From NCBI GenBank assembly GCA_963838775.1, contig CAWISP010000028.1, forward strand, positions 186,001-250,000: a stretch of 64,000 nucleotides of DNA. Direction: 5' to 3'. This document shows, piece by piece, positions 45,599 through 54,490 of the stretch. Within the stretch, counting starts at the first letter, position 1. Each line of letters opens with the position of its first letter. Below the pieces are notes generated by a model. The model saw only the letters and a list, made by a program, of their open reading frames with translations. It ran no database searches and had not been told where the DNA came from. The position numbers and the translations under genes are program-made. The DNA comes from Chersky-840 sp963838775. GTDB lineage: Bacteria; Actinomycetota; Acidimicrobiia; Acidimicrobiales; UBA8190.

Positions 45599-45909
45599 GC
45601 TCGGGTCGGGACCGCAAGTGCCTCCGGCGTCTCCGAGTGGGGGAATTGGTCCCTAGCTGTGGTCGCCAGACGTCCCAAAGCGCACCCAGCGTGGGAAGAC
45701 CACGCTCTGAATCACCACACAGAGTGCCTAATTCTGAGGCCGATTTCGTGCCTGAAACGCCGGTCGGAGCGTTCTTCAGGGGGCCAAGTACCACATTCAG
45801 TGGCATGTCGTTGTGGTACTCGAGTGCTTTAGGTGGTCAGAGTGAGCGCCGATAGTGGTTATGCGGCCACGAAAAACGTGGCCTGTTGCTTTTAACCACT
45901 GGGAGTCAC
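45599..45909 (+). promoter_or_regulatory. 311-bp leader with three perfect inverted repeats before the GH26-like gene
   Basis: No gene is seen here. Three perfect stems occur. AGCGTGG/CCACGCT with a GAAGA loop is at 45688-45706. AGTACCACA/TGTGGTACT is at 45787-45820 with a 16-nt loop. A nested element lies at 45854-45900: outer AGTGGTTA/TAACCACT, inner GGCCACG-AAAAA-CGTGGCC. The last ends exactly where the ribosome-binding site GGGAG begins (45901) and 9 nt before the ATG. Its inner stem plus CTTTT could act as an attenuator, and the outer stem could control access to the start. I recognise no named riboswitch. Confidence 0.55.
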
Positions 45910-47024
45910 ATGCAGGGAATGAAGGTCGGGCGGTTTGTAGCGCTGCCCAAGGAATTCGTGGTCGCCATGCTGGGCATGGCGATGATCGTGACATTCGCGG
46001 CCGACCTGACCACGTCACCACGCTCTGCGACCGCCGAGCCCACCATCAAGTTCATGGCCGCCGGCTCGACCCTGGTCACCCGACCCACCGTTCCCCCCCC
46101 ACCACCACCGCCCCCGCCCCGACGACCACGGCGGCTCCGGCCGCACTCGCGGCACCGACGGGAACAGCCCCCACCGCCACGACCACGGCGCCGCACCACA
46201 CCGCCAGCGCGGTCGTCGTGAAGAAGGCCCCGGCCCCGGTGCAGGCCAAGCCCGTGGCCCCGCCCGTCGCCGCGTCGGCGTCGGCCCTCGGCCTCTTCGT
46301 GAGCTCGCAGGCTCCATCGGACGTCCTCGCCCTCGGCCGCCAACTCGGCGTCACGCCGAGCATCGACACCGTGTACGCCGACCAGTCGTCGGGGTTCTGC
46401 ACGTACTCGCCGCCCACCACGTCGATGACGCTCATGCTCGCGATCGGGAACTGCACCGCGGCGCAGGTCGCCGCCATCGGACAGAACCTCGTTCACGCCG
46501 GACAGAGCCACGCCATCATCCGCATCATGTGGGAGCAGAACAACGACATCAGCGGTTGGTTCCAGGGCTGGAACCAACTCACCCTCAGCTCCGCCCAATA
46601 CGTCGCGATCTTCCAGAGCACGGTGACAACCCTGCGGGCCACGAGCCCGACGTTCACCATTATGTGGAACCCGAACGGTGGAACCACCGCCAACGAAGCA
46701 CCGGGACGGACGTGGACCGACACGTGGCCGGGCAGGGCGTACGTCAATCTCGTCGGCGTCGACCAGTACGACTATCCCGGGTACTCGTCGAACGTCCAAG
46801 CGACTGTGGCCTTCGCCCACTCGCAGGGCCTGAATGTGGCCATCCCCGAGTGGGGATTGAACGGATCCGACGACCCGTCGTTCATCAACGGCATGGCCGG
46901 GCTCATGAAGAACCCTGCCGACAGCATCGTCGTGGAGTCGTACTTCAGCTACGCCGGTTCCACCGATTCCGACATCACGCAGTTCCCGGCATCAGCGGCG
47001 GCATACACCGCAGATCTCGGATGA
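45910..47024 (+). CDS. Secreted GH26-like glycoside hydrolase, one apparent frameshift
   Basis: About 371 residues when joined. The first part has a signal or anchor segment (FVVAMLGMAMIVTFAADLTTS). A run of eight C at 46093-46100 breaks the frame; the correct frame continues as a Thr/Ala/Pro linker and then the catalytic domain. That domain resembles the beta-mannanase family GH26: AIIRIMWEQNNDISGW with the acid/base Glu after Trp, TIMWNPNGG, VDQYDYPGY, and NVAIPEWGLNG with the nucleophile Glu. It is a paralogue of the next gene. Likely substrate: the cell's own exopolysaccharide or a plant-type mannan. Confidence 0.75.
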
Positions 47025-47227
47025 CGAGTTTCACGTGCCCAGGTAACGAAGAAGCGAGAAGCACAACACCCAACTAGCGCGGGAAGGAAACAACCAAGGA
47101 AGAAGTGCCGACGTAACCGAACGGTTGCGAAGGCAGAGCGGGCCGGGTTGTCGAATCGGCGGGGGGCAAGTCCATCGAGGCCTTGGCCGTGCGCGCCCAT
47201 TCGCCGGCCTCCAAACAAGGGGGAACC

Positions 47228-48868
47228 ATGGACAGAGCAACGACTACGCAACAGATCCGATGGGCAGCACGCGGTGGCGACATCGCGGGGCGGATCGCCG
47301 GCCTGCCTCGTGTCGTGGCCGGCGGCGCGCTCTGCTTGGTCCTCGTGCTGGCCTCGGTGGGCGGTCTCTTCTGGGCCAAGACGGCCCTGGCCAGCTCGGG
47401 GGCTTCTTCGATCCCCCTCGGTGACTACGCCGGGTGGGTCAACGCCTCGGGCATCGCCGCGTTCGGGTCCAAGACCAACACGCATCCCACCCTGGCGTCG
47501 GATTACCTCGACAGCACCGACGGTTGGGCCGCCATGGACAACGGGGGCGGTGAGGGCGGCTGGGCCGGGAGCGGCTACCGGCTCGTGCTGGGTGTGCCCA
47601 TCCTCCCCGGTGTGGGCACGCTGGCCCAGGGCGCCACCGGCGCCTACAACCAGTACTTCACCACGCTGGCCAAGAACCTCGTCGCCGGGGGCGAGGGCAA
47701 CGCCATCCTGCGTCTCGGCTGGGAGTTCAACGGCACCTGGTTTCCGTGGAGTGTCGCCAACAACACCGACGCGCAGAACTTCGCCGCCTTCTGGATCCAG
47801 ATCGTCAACACCATGCGGGCCGTTCCGGGCCAGCAGTTCCAGTACCTGTGGAACCCCAACCTCGGCGGCTCCACCAGCTGGAGCCTGAGCAACGCCTATC
47901 CCGGGAACGCCTATGTCGACTACGTCGGCTCTGACGTCTACGACGAGTATTGGGGCACGCCCCAGACCCCGCAGAACTCGTGGAGCAACATCCTGAGCGA
48001 GGGCTGGGGACTCAACTGGCTGACGAGCTTCGCCGCCGCGCAGGGCAAGCCCATCGCCATCCCGGAATGGTCCGTGTGCTTCCGCAGTGACGGGCACGGC
48101 CTCGGCGACGACCCGTACTTCATCAACCAGTTCGCCAACTGGATCTCGACGAACAACGTGGCGTTCACCGACATCTTCTCGTTCAACGACACGGCGGGCG
48201 GACAGGACAACGACATCACCAACGGCGACTTCCCGAATGCGCTGGCCGCGTTCAAGGCGGACTTCGGCGGCGGCAGCGGCGTGAGCGTCGCCCCGCCTCC
48301 GACCACCACGGCGCCCACCACCACGACGACGAAGGCGCCCACCACCACCACGACGACGAAGGCGCCTACCACCACGACGACGAAGCCGGCACCAACGACG
48401 ACCACCACGTCGGGGGCACCGGCACCGACCACGACCACCACGTCGGGGGCACCGGCACCGACCACGACGACGACGAAGCCCACGACCACCACCGTCGCGG
48501 CGGGGAGCGGGACGCCGGGCGCGCCCACGGGCGTGAAGGCGTCGGTGAGCGGGAGCACCGTCACCATCTCGTGGACCAACGCCGGCAACACCTTGGGTGA
48601 CGACGTGTTCCGGGACGGCCAGGAGATCGCCTGGCCGGGTTGGCCCTCCAGCGTGGTGACGTCGTTCCAGGACACCGGGGTGGCACCCGGGACCCACACC
48701 TACTCGGTGTCGGCCTACAACTCCTCGGGGGTGGGACCGGGCAGCTCGTCGGTGACCGTTTCGGTGAGCGGCGGCACGGTCGTCGTCGGCACCGTGGGCA
48801 CCACCACCACGACCACGAGTCCCCACACGCCGTCCTCGAGGCACGGGGGCTCGAGGCACCATCACTAA
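47228..48868 (+). CDS. Secreted GH26-like glycoside hydrolase with fibronectin type III domain
   Basis: A 546-residue protein. A signal or anchor helix lies at residues 28-48 (VVAGGALCLVLVLASVGGLFW). The catalytic domain (about 60-350) has Glu166 in LRLGWEFNGTWF, YLWNPNLGG, VDYVGSDVYDEYW and Glu280 in PIAIPEWS, the acid/base and nucleophile positions of GH26. A Thr/Pro-rich linker of about 75 residues follows, then a fibronectin type III domain (about 435-520) and a His-rich end (RHGGSRHHH). ATG after AGGGGG. Together with the gene before it, it forms a pair of secreted hydrolases whose catalytic parts are only distantly alike. Confidence 0.85.
   Translation: MDRATTTQQIRWAARGGDIAGRIAGLPRVVAGGALCLVLVLASVGGLFWAKTALASSGASSIPLGDYAGWVNASGIAAFGSKTNTHPTLASDYLDSTDGWAAMDNGGGEGGWAGSGYRLVLGVPILPGVGTLAQGATGAYNQYFTTLAKNLVAGGEGNAILRLGWEFNGTWFPWSVANNTDAQNFAAFWIQIVNTMRAVPGQQFQYLWNPNLGGSTSWSLSNAYPGNAYVDYVGSDVYDEYWGTPQTPQNSWSNILSEGWGLNWLTSFAAAQGKPIAIPEWSVCFRSDGHGLGDDPYFINQFANWISTNNVAFTDIFSFNDTAGGQDNDITNGDFPNALAAFKADFGGGSGVSVAPPPTTTAPTTTTTKAPTTTTTTKAPTTTTTKPAPTTTTTSGAPAPTTTTTSGAPAPTTTTTKPTTTTVAAGSGTPGAPTGVKASVSGSTVTISWTNAGNTLGDDVFRDGQEIAWPGWPSSVVTSFQDTGVAPGTHTYSVSAYNSSGVGPGSSSVTVSVSGGTVVVGTVGTTTTTTSPHTPSSRHGGSRHHH
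48301..48500 (+). repeat. Thr/Pro linker repeats inside the GH26-like gene
   Basis: The stretch encodes repeated (K)APTTTTT units and then two copies of TTTTTSGAPAP in near-identical DNA. This is low-complexity linker coding, prone to slippage. Confidence 0.8.
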
Positions 48869-49009
48869 TTCCGTCGATTAACCCCATCGATCGTGGCGCG
48901 GTCAGCCGCCGCCGGGGGACACCCGGCAGCGGCTGACCCGCGGCACCCGGGCTGGGTCGACGCGAAGGACCGGGCCGGTCGGGAGCCCCGGGGCTAGGCT
49001 CTTTCCTCA

Positions 49010-52000
49010 GTGAGCCGCCCGAAGTCACGGAGCGTGGGGCGCCTGGCCCAGTTGACCGCTCGTCGTGAGGAGGAGGTCGGCGCCCCCAGTTGGGACTCGA
49101 CACCGGCCGATCCCACCTCCATCGTCCCCGACGACCATGGGCCCGAAGCCGACCGGCTGCTTCATCAGGCGCTCGGCCGCCACACCTTCCTGGGCGAAGC
49201 CGCCCTCGTCGTCGCCTGGGCCCTGTTCTCGTTCGTCTCGTTCCACTTCCTCACGGTCAACCGGACCCTGGCGTGGCTGTTCGTCTTCGCCAGCGCCGTC
49301 ATGGTCATCGTCATCCTGGTGTTCCGGCGCGTGGCCGAGCGCCGTATCCGCCTCGGGCTCCACGACGCCGGGGTGGCCCTGCGCTCCATCCAGTCCGTCA
49401 CCGACCCGGGCTTGTCCTTCTTGCCCCTCGACGAGCTGCTCGACGAGCTGCTCGCCCGGACCGGGCGCGTGGTGGGCGGGGACGTGGCCACCATCTTCCT
49501 GGTCACCGCGGACGGCACCGGCCTCACCGTCCGGGCCTCGTACGGCCTCGACGCCCGGGTCACCGAGGGCCTCGAGGTCCTGGTGGGCGAAGGCGTGGTC
49601 GGAGAGGTGGCGTCGCGGGCCCAGGCCGTCATCGTCAACGACGTCGCCGAGGCGACCGAGACCGCACCCCTGCTGCGCCAGCGGGTGTCGTCGCTGGTGG
49701 CGGCCCCCCTGCTGGTGGGGGGCCAGGTCATCGGGGTGGTCCAGGTGGGAACGCGCGTCCGGCACCGATTCCAAGAACGCGACCTCCAGCTCCTGCAGCT
49801 AGTGGCCGACCGTTCCGCGGCGTCGATCGAGCGGGCCCGGCTGGACGAGGCCGAGCGTCGCAGTCGACTGGGGGCCGAGCACGCCCGCCAGCACGTGGCC
49901 ATCCTGGCCCGGGCCGGGGACGTCCTCGCCACCGCCCTCGAGTCCTACGACGAGGCCATGGTCCGGCTCGTCGAGGTGGTCGTGCCGTCGTTCGCCGACT
50001 GGTTCGCCGTCGACGTCGTCGACGAGCAGGGCACGCTGCGGCGCGTGGCCGACGGCGCCGACGGCCGGTGGGGCACGGGCCACCTCCGGCACCCCCATCC
50101 CGACGGTGAGGCGCTCGTCCGGCGGGTGCTGGCCGGGGGGAAGCCCGAGGTCGTCATCCACACGAGGCGAGCCGGACCTCCCCACGGGGGCGAGCCGGCC
50201 CTACCGGGCGCCTACCAAGAGACGGTGGAGGACTCCGGGATCGAGTCGATGTTGGTGGTGCCCGTCCATCTGCGCGGGCTGTCGTTCGGCGCGCTGAGTT
50301 TCGTCACGGGGTCGGGCCGGCGTGGATACCGGCGCTCGGACCTCGAGACGGCGGCCGGGCTGGCCGAGCGGGTGGCCATCGCCGTCGAACGGGTGTTGCT
50401 CTGGGGTGAGAGCCGCCAGGCCGAGCAGGCCGCGACACGGCACGCCGCCCAGCTGCGTCGCCTCATGGAAGCCGCCCTCGCCGTCAATGCGCCCCTGGCC
50501 GAGCCTCAGGTGTTGCGGGTGCTGTCCGAGCACGGCCGGCGCGTCCTCGATGCCGAACAGGCCGTCGTCCTCGTGCTGCCTCCCGGAGAGCTCCCCACCA
50601 GTGCGCACGCGGCGGCCGTCGCCGAGACGGGACCGGAGGTCGAGGTGAGTGCCCCCACGGCGCTGCCCGACTCGCTGTCTCCGGTGGTGCAGGCCGCGTC
50701 CCGGCTCGTCGCCAAGGCGAACCGACCCCTGCGTAACACCGGGGGGCTCGACGAGGTCGACGATCCCGCCATCGCCGCCGAGTTGGCGTCGTCCGGAGCG
50801 CGGGCCGTCCCGTGGATGGCGGTCCCCCTCGTGGACTCCACCGGGACCCGGAACCGGGCCATCGTCGTGCTGGGGCGGGAGCGCTCGTTCAACGCCGAGG
50901 ACGAATCCGTGCTGGTCCTGCTGGCCCAGATGGCCACGGTCGCCCTCGACAACGCCCGGCTCTACCAGGCGGTGCAGGGCAACGAGCAACGGCTCCAGGC
51001 CGTCGTGGAGTCCTCGCCGCTGGCCATCGCCGAGCTCGACCTGTCGGGCGCGGCCCGGTGGTGGAACGGTGCAGCCGGTTCGTTGTTGGGTTGGGACGGT
51101 GCGGCCGACGACGGCGTGGCCGCCGGGGCGCTGCGCATCGCCGCCGCCGACGACGTCGCCGCCTCGGCGTTGGCGCGCCTGTGGGACCGCACCCGCCACG
51201 GCGAGGCGACGGTCGGGGTGCAGCTCGCGGCCCTCCGCGACGACGAGCTGCTCCAGCTGTCGGTGTCGACGGCTCCGCTGCTCGACCACAACGGCTCGGT
51301 GACCGGGATCCTGGCCGTGGCCGAGGACGTGACCGAGCGCCAACGCATGCTCGAGCAGTTCCAGCAGGCCGAGCGGCTCAGCGCCATGGCCAGGCTCGCC
51401 GGCGGCGTGGCGCACGACTTCAACAACCTCCTCACCGTCATTCTCGGGTGCAGCGAGATCCTCCTCCGCCAGTTCGATCCCGCCGACCCCCTGGTCACCG
51501 AGGTGGAGGCGATCCAGCGTGCCGGCCACCGGGCCGCCGCCCTCACGAGCCAGCTGCTCGCCATCGGTCACCGTCAGGTCGGCCAACCCGGCGTGGTCGA
51601 TCCCGACGCCCTCGTGCGCGCCATGGAGCCCATGCTCGTGAGGGTGATCGGCGAGGACGTGCAACTGGAGCTGGTCCCGCCCGAGCCCGGGGGGCGCATC
51701 CTCGTCGACCCCGCCGAGATCGAACGGGCCGTGCTCAACCTGGTCATCAACGCGAGAGACGCCATGCCCAAGGGGGGCCGTCTCGTGATCCGGACGCGCG
51801 TCGTGGGCGCGGACCTGCCCGCACCGCAACGCATCGTGGCCGTGGCGGTGTCCGACACGGGGACGGGCATGGACGAGGAGACCGCCGAGCACTGCTTCGA
51901 GCCCTTCTACACAACGAAGGGCCTGGCCAAGGGGACCGGGCTCGGGCTGGCGGCCGTGCACGCCATGGTGACCCAGGCAGGTGGACAGGTGAGCGTGGAC

Positions 52001-52531
52001 ACCGCCCCGGGCCGGGGCACGACCATCACGTTGTGGTTCCCCGCCGTCGAAGACGAGGAAGGGGACTTCGGCGAGGTTGCGATCGAACAGGACTCGAGCG
52101 GTGGCGACGAATTGGTGCTCGTGGTCGAAGACGAGGACGAGCTGCGCCGCCTGGCAGTACGCGAGCTCGAGGAGCGGGGTTATCTCGTGTTGGCGGCTGC
52201 CAACGGGGTGGAGGCCCTGTCGGTGGCGCACTCGCTCGAGCGTCCCATCGACCTCCTCGTCACCGACGTCGTGATGCCCGAGATGAACGGCGTCGAGCTC
52301 GCCGAGTCACTGGTCGACCTCTGGCCCACGGTCGCGGTGCTGTTCATGTCGGGCCATCTCGACGAAGGGGCGATGGAACGCCATCCCCTCGACCCCGACG
52401 CCGATCTACTTCCCAAGCCCTTCACGCCCGACCAGCTCGGGCGCCGGGCGCGCCACGCCCTCGACCGTGCCGCCGCGAGTCGCCGCACCCGGGTCCCCAA
52501 GGGGTTGCGGGCCGAGGCGACGGGAGCCTGA
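49010..52531 (+). CDS. Hybrid sensor histidine kinase with GAF and PAS domains and receiver
   Basis: A 1173-residue protein. Two membrane helices (AALVVAWALFSFVSFHFL, LAWLFVFASAVMVIVILVF) precede three GAF-type segments (about 120-270, 290-470 and 490-650). A PAS domain follows (about 655-780). HisKA has His802 in GGVAHDFNNLL, the HATPase has NLVINARDAMP, DTGTGMD and GTGLGLAAVH, and the C-terminal receiver has Asp1086 in LLVTDVVMPEMNG. HDFNN-type kinases with a terminal receiver often pass phosphate to a separate regulator. The convergent OmpR-type regulator gene beyond the IS element may belong to it, though this is inference. GTG start; TAGGCT lies 9 nt upstream. Confidence 0.92.
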   Translation: MSRPKSRSVGRLAQLTARREEEVGAPSWDSTPADPTSIVPDDHGPEADRLLHQALGRHTFLGEAALVVAWALFSFVSFHFLTVNRTLAWLFVFASAVMVIVILVFRRVAERRIRLGLHDAGVALRSIQSVTDPGLSFLPLDELLDELLARTGRVVGGDVATIFLVTADGTGLTVRASYGLDARVTEGLEVLVGEGVVGEVASRAQAVIVNDVAEATETAPLLRQRVSSLVAAPLLVGGQVIGVVQVGTRVRHRFQERDLQLLQLVADRSAASIERARLDEAERRSRLGAEHARQHVAILARAGDVLATALESYDEAMVRLVEVVVPSFADWFAVDVVDEQGTLRRVADGADGRWGTGHLRHPHPDGEALVRRVLAGGKPEVVIHTRRAGPPHGGEPALPGAYQETVEDSGIESMLVVPVHLRGLSFGALSFVTGSGRRGYRRSDLETAAGLAERVAIAVERVLLWGESRQAEQAATRHAAQLRRLMEAALAVNAPLAEPQVLRVLSEHGRRVLDAEQAVVLVLPPGELPTSAHAAAVAETGPEVEVSAPTALPDSLSPVVQAASRLVAKANRPLRNTGGLDEVDDPAIAAELASSGARAVPWMAVPLVDSTGTRNRAIVVLGRERSFNAEDESVLVLLAQMATVALDNARLYQAVQGNEQRLQAVVESSPLAIAELDLSGAARWWNGAAGSLLGWDGAADDGVAAGALRIAAADDVAASALARLWDRTRHGEATVGVQLAALRDDELLQLSVSTAPLLDHNGSVTGILAVAEDVTERQRMLEQFQQAERLSAMARLAGGVAHDFNNLLTVILGCSEILLRQFDPADPLVTEVEAIQRAGHRAAALTSQLLAIGHRQVGQPGVVDPDALVRAMEPMLVRVIGEDVQLELVPPEPGGRILVDPAEIERAVLNLVINARDAMPKGGRLVIRTRVVGADLPAPQRIVAVAVSDTGTGMDEETAEHCFEPFYTTKGLAKGTGLGLAAVHAMVTQAGGQVSVDTAPGRGTTITLWFPAVEDEEGDFGEVAIEQDSSGGDELVLVVEDEDELRRLAVRELEERGYLVLAAANGVEALSVAHSLERPIDLLVTDVVMPEMNGVELAESLVDLWPTVAVLFMSGHLDEGAMERHPLDPDADLLPKPFTPDQLGRRARHALDRAAASRRTRVPKGLRAEATGA

Positions 52532-52533
52532 CC

Positions 52534-52541
52534 GAGAAACC
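52534..52541. repeat. Left target-site duplication (GAGAAACC)
   Basis: GAGAAACC directly precedes the left end of the IS element and is repeated at 55797-55804. Eight bp is the usual duplication for IS1595-family elements. Confidence 0.9.
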
Positions 52542-52566
52542 GGTAACTATACCGTCTCTGTATAGG
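52542..52566 (+). repeat. Left terminal inverted repeat
   Basis: It starts GGTAACTAT and contains CTGTATA. It matches the right end in 20 of 25 positions. A 17-bp palindrome, TCTGACTG-C-CAGTCAGA (52573-52589), lies just inside the end. Confidence 0.88.
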
Positions 52567-52623
52567 ATTGGGTCTGACTGCCAGTCAGAAAACGCCTTGG
52601 GGCGCTCCCCAGAAGCTTCCCGG

Positions 52624-52880
52624 ATGCGGAACGAGGGGGCCGAAACCCCCTCGTTCACTGCCCCCCCTGGCGCTGCGTCTGCGCCTTTAATCCAAGGTAC
52701 GGCCGGTGACGGCGCTACTTCGGATGACTCGGATGGTGACCCCCCAGGGGGAGGCGATGACCCCCCGTTGCCTGAGGAGGACGACCCTCCGCAACCAATC
52801 AATGTCCGGGATTACGGTGCCTGGGGCGACGGAGTGTCGGATGACACCGACGCGGTCCGGGAGGCGGTCGATGCTTGTTT
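52624..52880 (+). pseudogene. Truncated N-terminus of a pectate-lyase-3 / phage tailspike-like protein
   Basis: From ATG 52624 the frame encodes a Pro/Asp/Gly-rich segment (SDDSDGDPPGGGDDPPLPEE) and then INVRDYGAWGDGVSDDTDAVREAVDAC. This is the classic opening of pectate_lyase_3 beta-helix proteins, including phage tail spikes. The match stops at about residue 85; the same frame runs on to 53235 without similarity and overlaps the next gene in another frame. It is therefore a remnant, joined to unrelated sequence within the IS cargo. A perfect 10-bp hairpin (AACGAGGGGG against CCCCCTCGTT, 52630-52655) lies inside its first codons. Confidence 0.6.
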
Positions 52881-53209
52881 CAGAGGTCCTCAACGCCAAG
52901 GCCACGGAGGGGCAGGTTCCAGCTGCCGAGGAGATCGACTTCTGGACGGACTGTCCGACCTGCCACACAACCGTTCCGCTCAGCGAGACAACCGTGGAAA
53001 CGGACGACGAGACCCAGGAAACGACCTACCGGCATGTCTGTGGGACGACAATCGTAATCATCAGTCCTCCGTTGACCGTTCCAATGGAAGGTCGGGGATA
53101 TCGCCTAGGGGACTGGGTGATTCGCAATCCGAGGGATCTCAGCTACCAGCCGGAAAACTTCCCCGAAGACCACCTGCTCTTCCCGGCAAGTCCGCACGCT
53201 CTGGACTGA
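52871..53209 (+). CDS. Unknown protein with a possible zinc ribbon
   Basis: A 112-residue protein from ATG 52871. TDCPTCHTTVPLSE and, 25 residues later, RHVCGTTIVI give a C-x2-C...H-x-C pattern that could bind zinc. The C-terminal half is rich in Pro and aromatics (RLGDWVIRNPRDLSYQPENFPEDHLLF). I do not recognise the family. It overlaps the end of the tailspike remnant by about 10 bp. It is cargo of the IS element, with lower GC than the chromosome around it. Confidence 0.5.
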   Translation: MLVSEVLNAKATEGQVPAAEEIDFWTDCPTCHTTVPLSETTVETDDETQETTYRHVCGTTIVIISPPLTVPMEGRGYRLGDWVIRNPRDLSYQPENFPEDHLLFPASPHALD

Positions 53210-53243
53210 TTGAGTCGGGGGGTGACCCCCAGTGAGGCTCTCG

Positions 53244-54041
53244 TCAAAGTCGAGTTTCAAGCTGCCCAAGCACGTCATCGACCCATCGAAACATGCCGTC
53301 CAGGATTCCCGGTACTTCGTAGCACCCGTTGACGTTGTTACCGATGCCTATGAGAGCGGAGCCGAAGACCTTCAGATTCATTTTCTCTGGCAAGAGGTCG
53401 AGTATTGCGCCGTCATTAATGGCAACCGGGTCAGCCGAACCGTCGATAGTTGTGACAGCGCCATTGGCATGGGTGAACTCGACCCGATCAACCCTTATGC
53501 CGGTGATTTGGACCAGTTCCTGTCTGTGTTTGTCGGCATTGTGGAACCGACTGAGCGTGTAGGCCACATGCTCATCAATCCGACCCGGATGGTGGTAAGG
53601 CTGAACAGCCTTGACGTATGTCGCCGCCACCGGCTCCATGTCGCGAGTCCAGCGGTGGAAATTTCTGCGAGTAGCGGGGTCTCTTTGGACATAACGCCGT
53701 GTCCCGGGCTCGCGCTCCCACGGATCTTCATGAATGATGGGGAAGTAAACCTTCGACTTATTCTTTCGCGGGTTAAGAGCGACAGCCATGTGATCCAAGG
53801 AACAGCGGAGATTGAACAAGACATCTCCGGCGATGTAGGCCCACCCCTGATCGGGAGAACCGTCGACGAAAGCGTTGTAAACCCACCGTTGATCGGGCTG
53901 GTTCTTGGGCTGATGCCGTTCGGTCACTACGTGCTCGCGGACAGCTACGTACGGGGCAATGGCATCTTTCAGCTCCTCCAGGTGTCGCTCTGCCCGATCG
54001 CGCTTCAGCCACCACGAACCGTCAGGCCGGAGCCGGGTCAT
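53244..54041 (-). CDS. Unknown 265-residue cargo protein
   Basis: I cannot assign a function. The segments FNLRCSLDHMAVAL, YFPIIHEDPWERE, VQPYHHPGRIDEHVAYTLSRFHNADKHRQELV recall a recurrent group of actinobacterial and phage hypothetical proteins with a conserved 'LRxxLDH ... LQPYH ... DKHR' pattern. This is from memory of such sequences, not from a search. Rich in His, Arg and Trp, with no signal peptide. Base composition is visibly lower in GC than the host. It is divergent from the 51-residue gene, 16 bp away. Confidence 0.6.
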   Translation of the reverse strand: MTRLRPDGSWWLKRDRAERHLEELKDAIAPYVAVREHVVTERHQPKNQPDQRWVYNAFVDGSPDQGWAYIAGDVLFNLRCSLDHMAVALNPRKNKSKVYFPIIHEDPWEREPGTRRYVQRDPATRRNFHRWTRDMEPVAATYVKAVQPYHHPGRIDEHVAYTLSRFHNADKHRQELVQITGIRVDRVEFTHANGAVTTIDGSADPVAINDGAILDLLPEKMNLKVFGSALIGIGNNVNGCYEVPGILDGMFRWVDDVLGQLETRL

Positions 54042-54057
54042 CTAACGTTGGAGGCCC

Positions 54058-54213
54058 ATGGAAGAGGAACCGACACAGCCGACACAGCCAGCCGAGGGCG
54101 AACCGGTGGAGATTCCGGTACCGACACGCGAGCAGGTGCTTCGTGACTTGGAAAAGGTTGCAAGACCGGCGCGTCCCCGGCGAAACGGCGAGGACTCAGA
54201 CCGGAGCGAGTGA
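54058..54213 (+). CDS. Small 51-residue cargo protein
   Basis: ATG 54058 to TGA 54213, preceded by GGAGG. The protein begins acidic and Pro-rich (MEEEPTQPTQPAEGEPVEIP), contains a short predicted helix (REQVLRDLEKVARPA) and ends charged. There are no recognisable domains. Its last 18 bp overlap the convergent ribbon-helix-helix gene. The good ribosome-binding site and protein-like composition argue that it is real. Confidence 0.45.
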   Translation: MEEEPTQPTQPAEGEPVEIPVPTREQVLRDLEKVARPARPRRNGEDSDRSE

Positions 54214-54375
54214 GTCGTCCCGCAGGTATTCGCGGATAGCCCGTCGTACGACCTGCGACATCGACAGGTCGTCGTCGCGAGCACGCTCTTTCAGTTCGGC
54301 GTGCATCTCGACGGGAAGTCGGACGACAAGTGGTTGCACCTCTTCCTGGGTGGTGGCGGTCGCTGTTGGGGTCAT
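54196..54375 (-). CDS. Ribbon-helix-helix (CopG/Arc-type) protein
   Basis: A 59-residue protein from ATG 54375 (an in-frame GTG at 54384 would add three residues). After a Thr-rich start it has the RHH pattern: strand PLVVRLPVEM, helix HAELKERARDD, turn DLSMS, helix QVVRRAIREYLRDD. Such dimers bind operator DNA and often serve as antitoxins or plasmid copy-control repressors. No toxin with known motifs is adjacent, although the overlapping 51-residue gene is a candidate partner. It may regulate transposase or cargo expression. Confidence 0.75.
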   Translation of the reverse strand: MTPTATATTQEEVQPLVVRLPVEMHAELKERARDDDLSMSQVVRRAIREYLRDDSLAPV

Positions 54376-54490
54376 GGGAACCACACTCGCACGGAACCCC
54401 GCCGGGGTCGTGGATGGTGATATCGCCGCGATAGGGCAGGTATCTGGGGGTCCGCCATACGCACCGGGTCTGTGCTCTACCGTCTCAATT

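Noticed and set aside
45599..45909. c-di-GMP (GEMM) or c-di-AMP (ydaO) riboswitch before the GH26-like gene
   Set aside because: The conserved core segments of those classes are not recognisable. Only inverted repeats can be shown, so no named riboswitch is claimed.
48301..48500. CRISPR-like repeat array
   Set aside because: The repeats are in-frame coding for a Thr/Pro linker, with no spacers of constant length and no cas genes in the window.
50812..53235. An 807-residue plus-strand frame across the histidine kinase gene and the IS left end
   Set aside because: Arg/Gly/Pro-rich shadow of the kinase gene. Only its last part, from 52624, has protein character, and that is annotated separately as the tailspike remnant.
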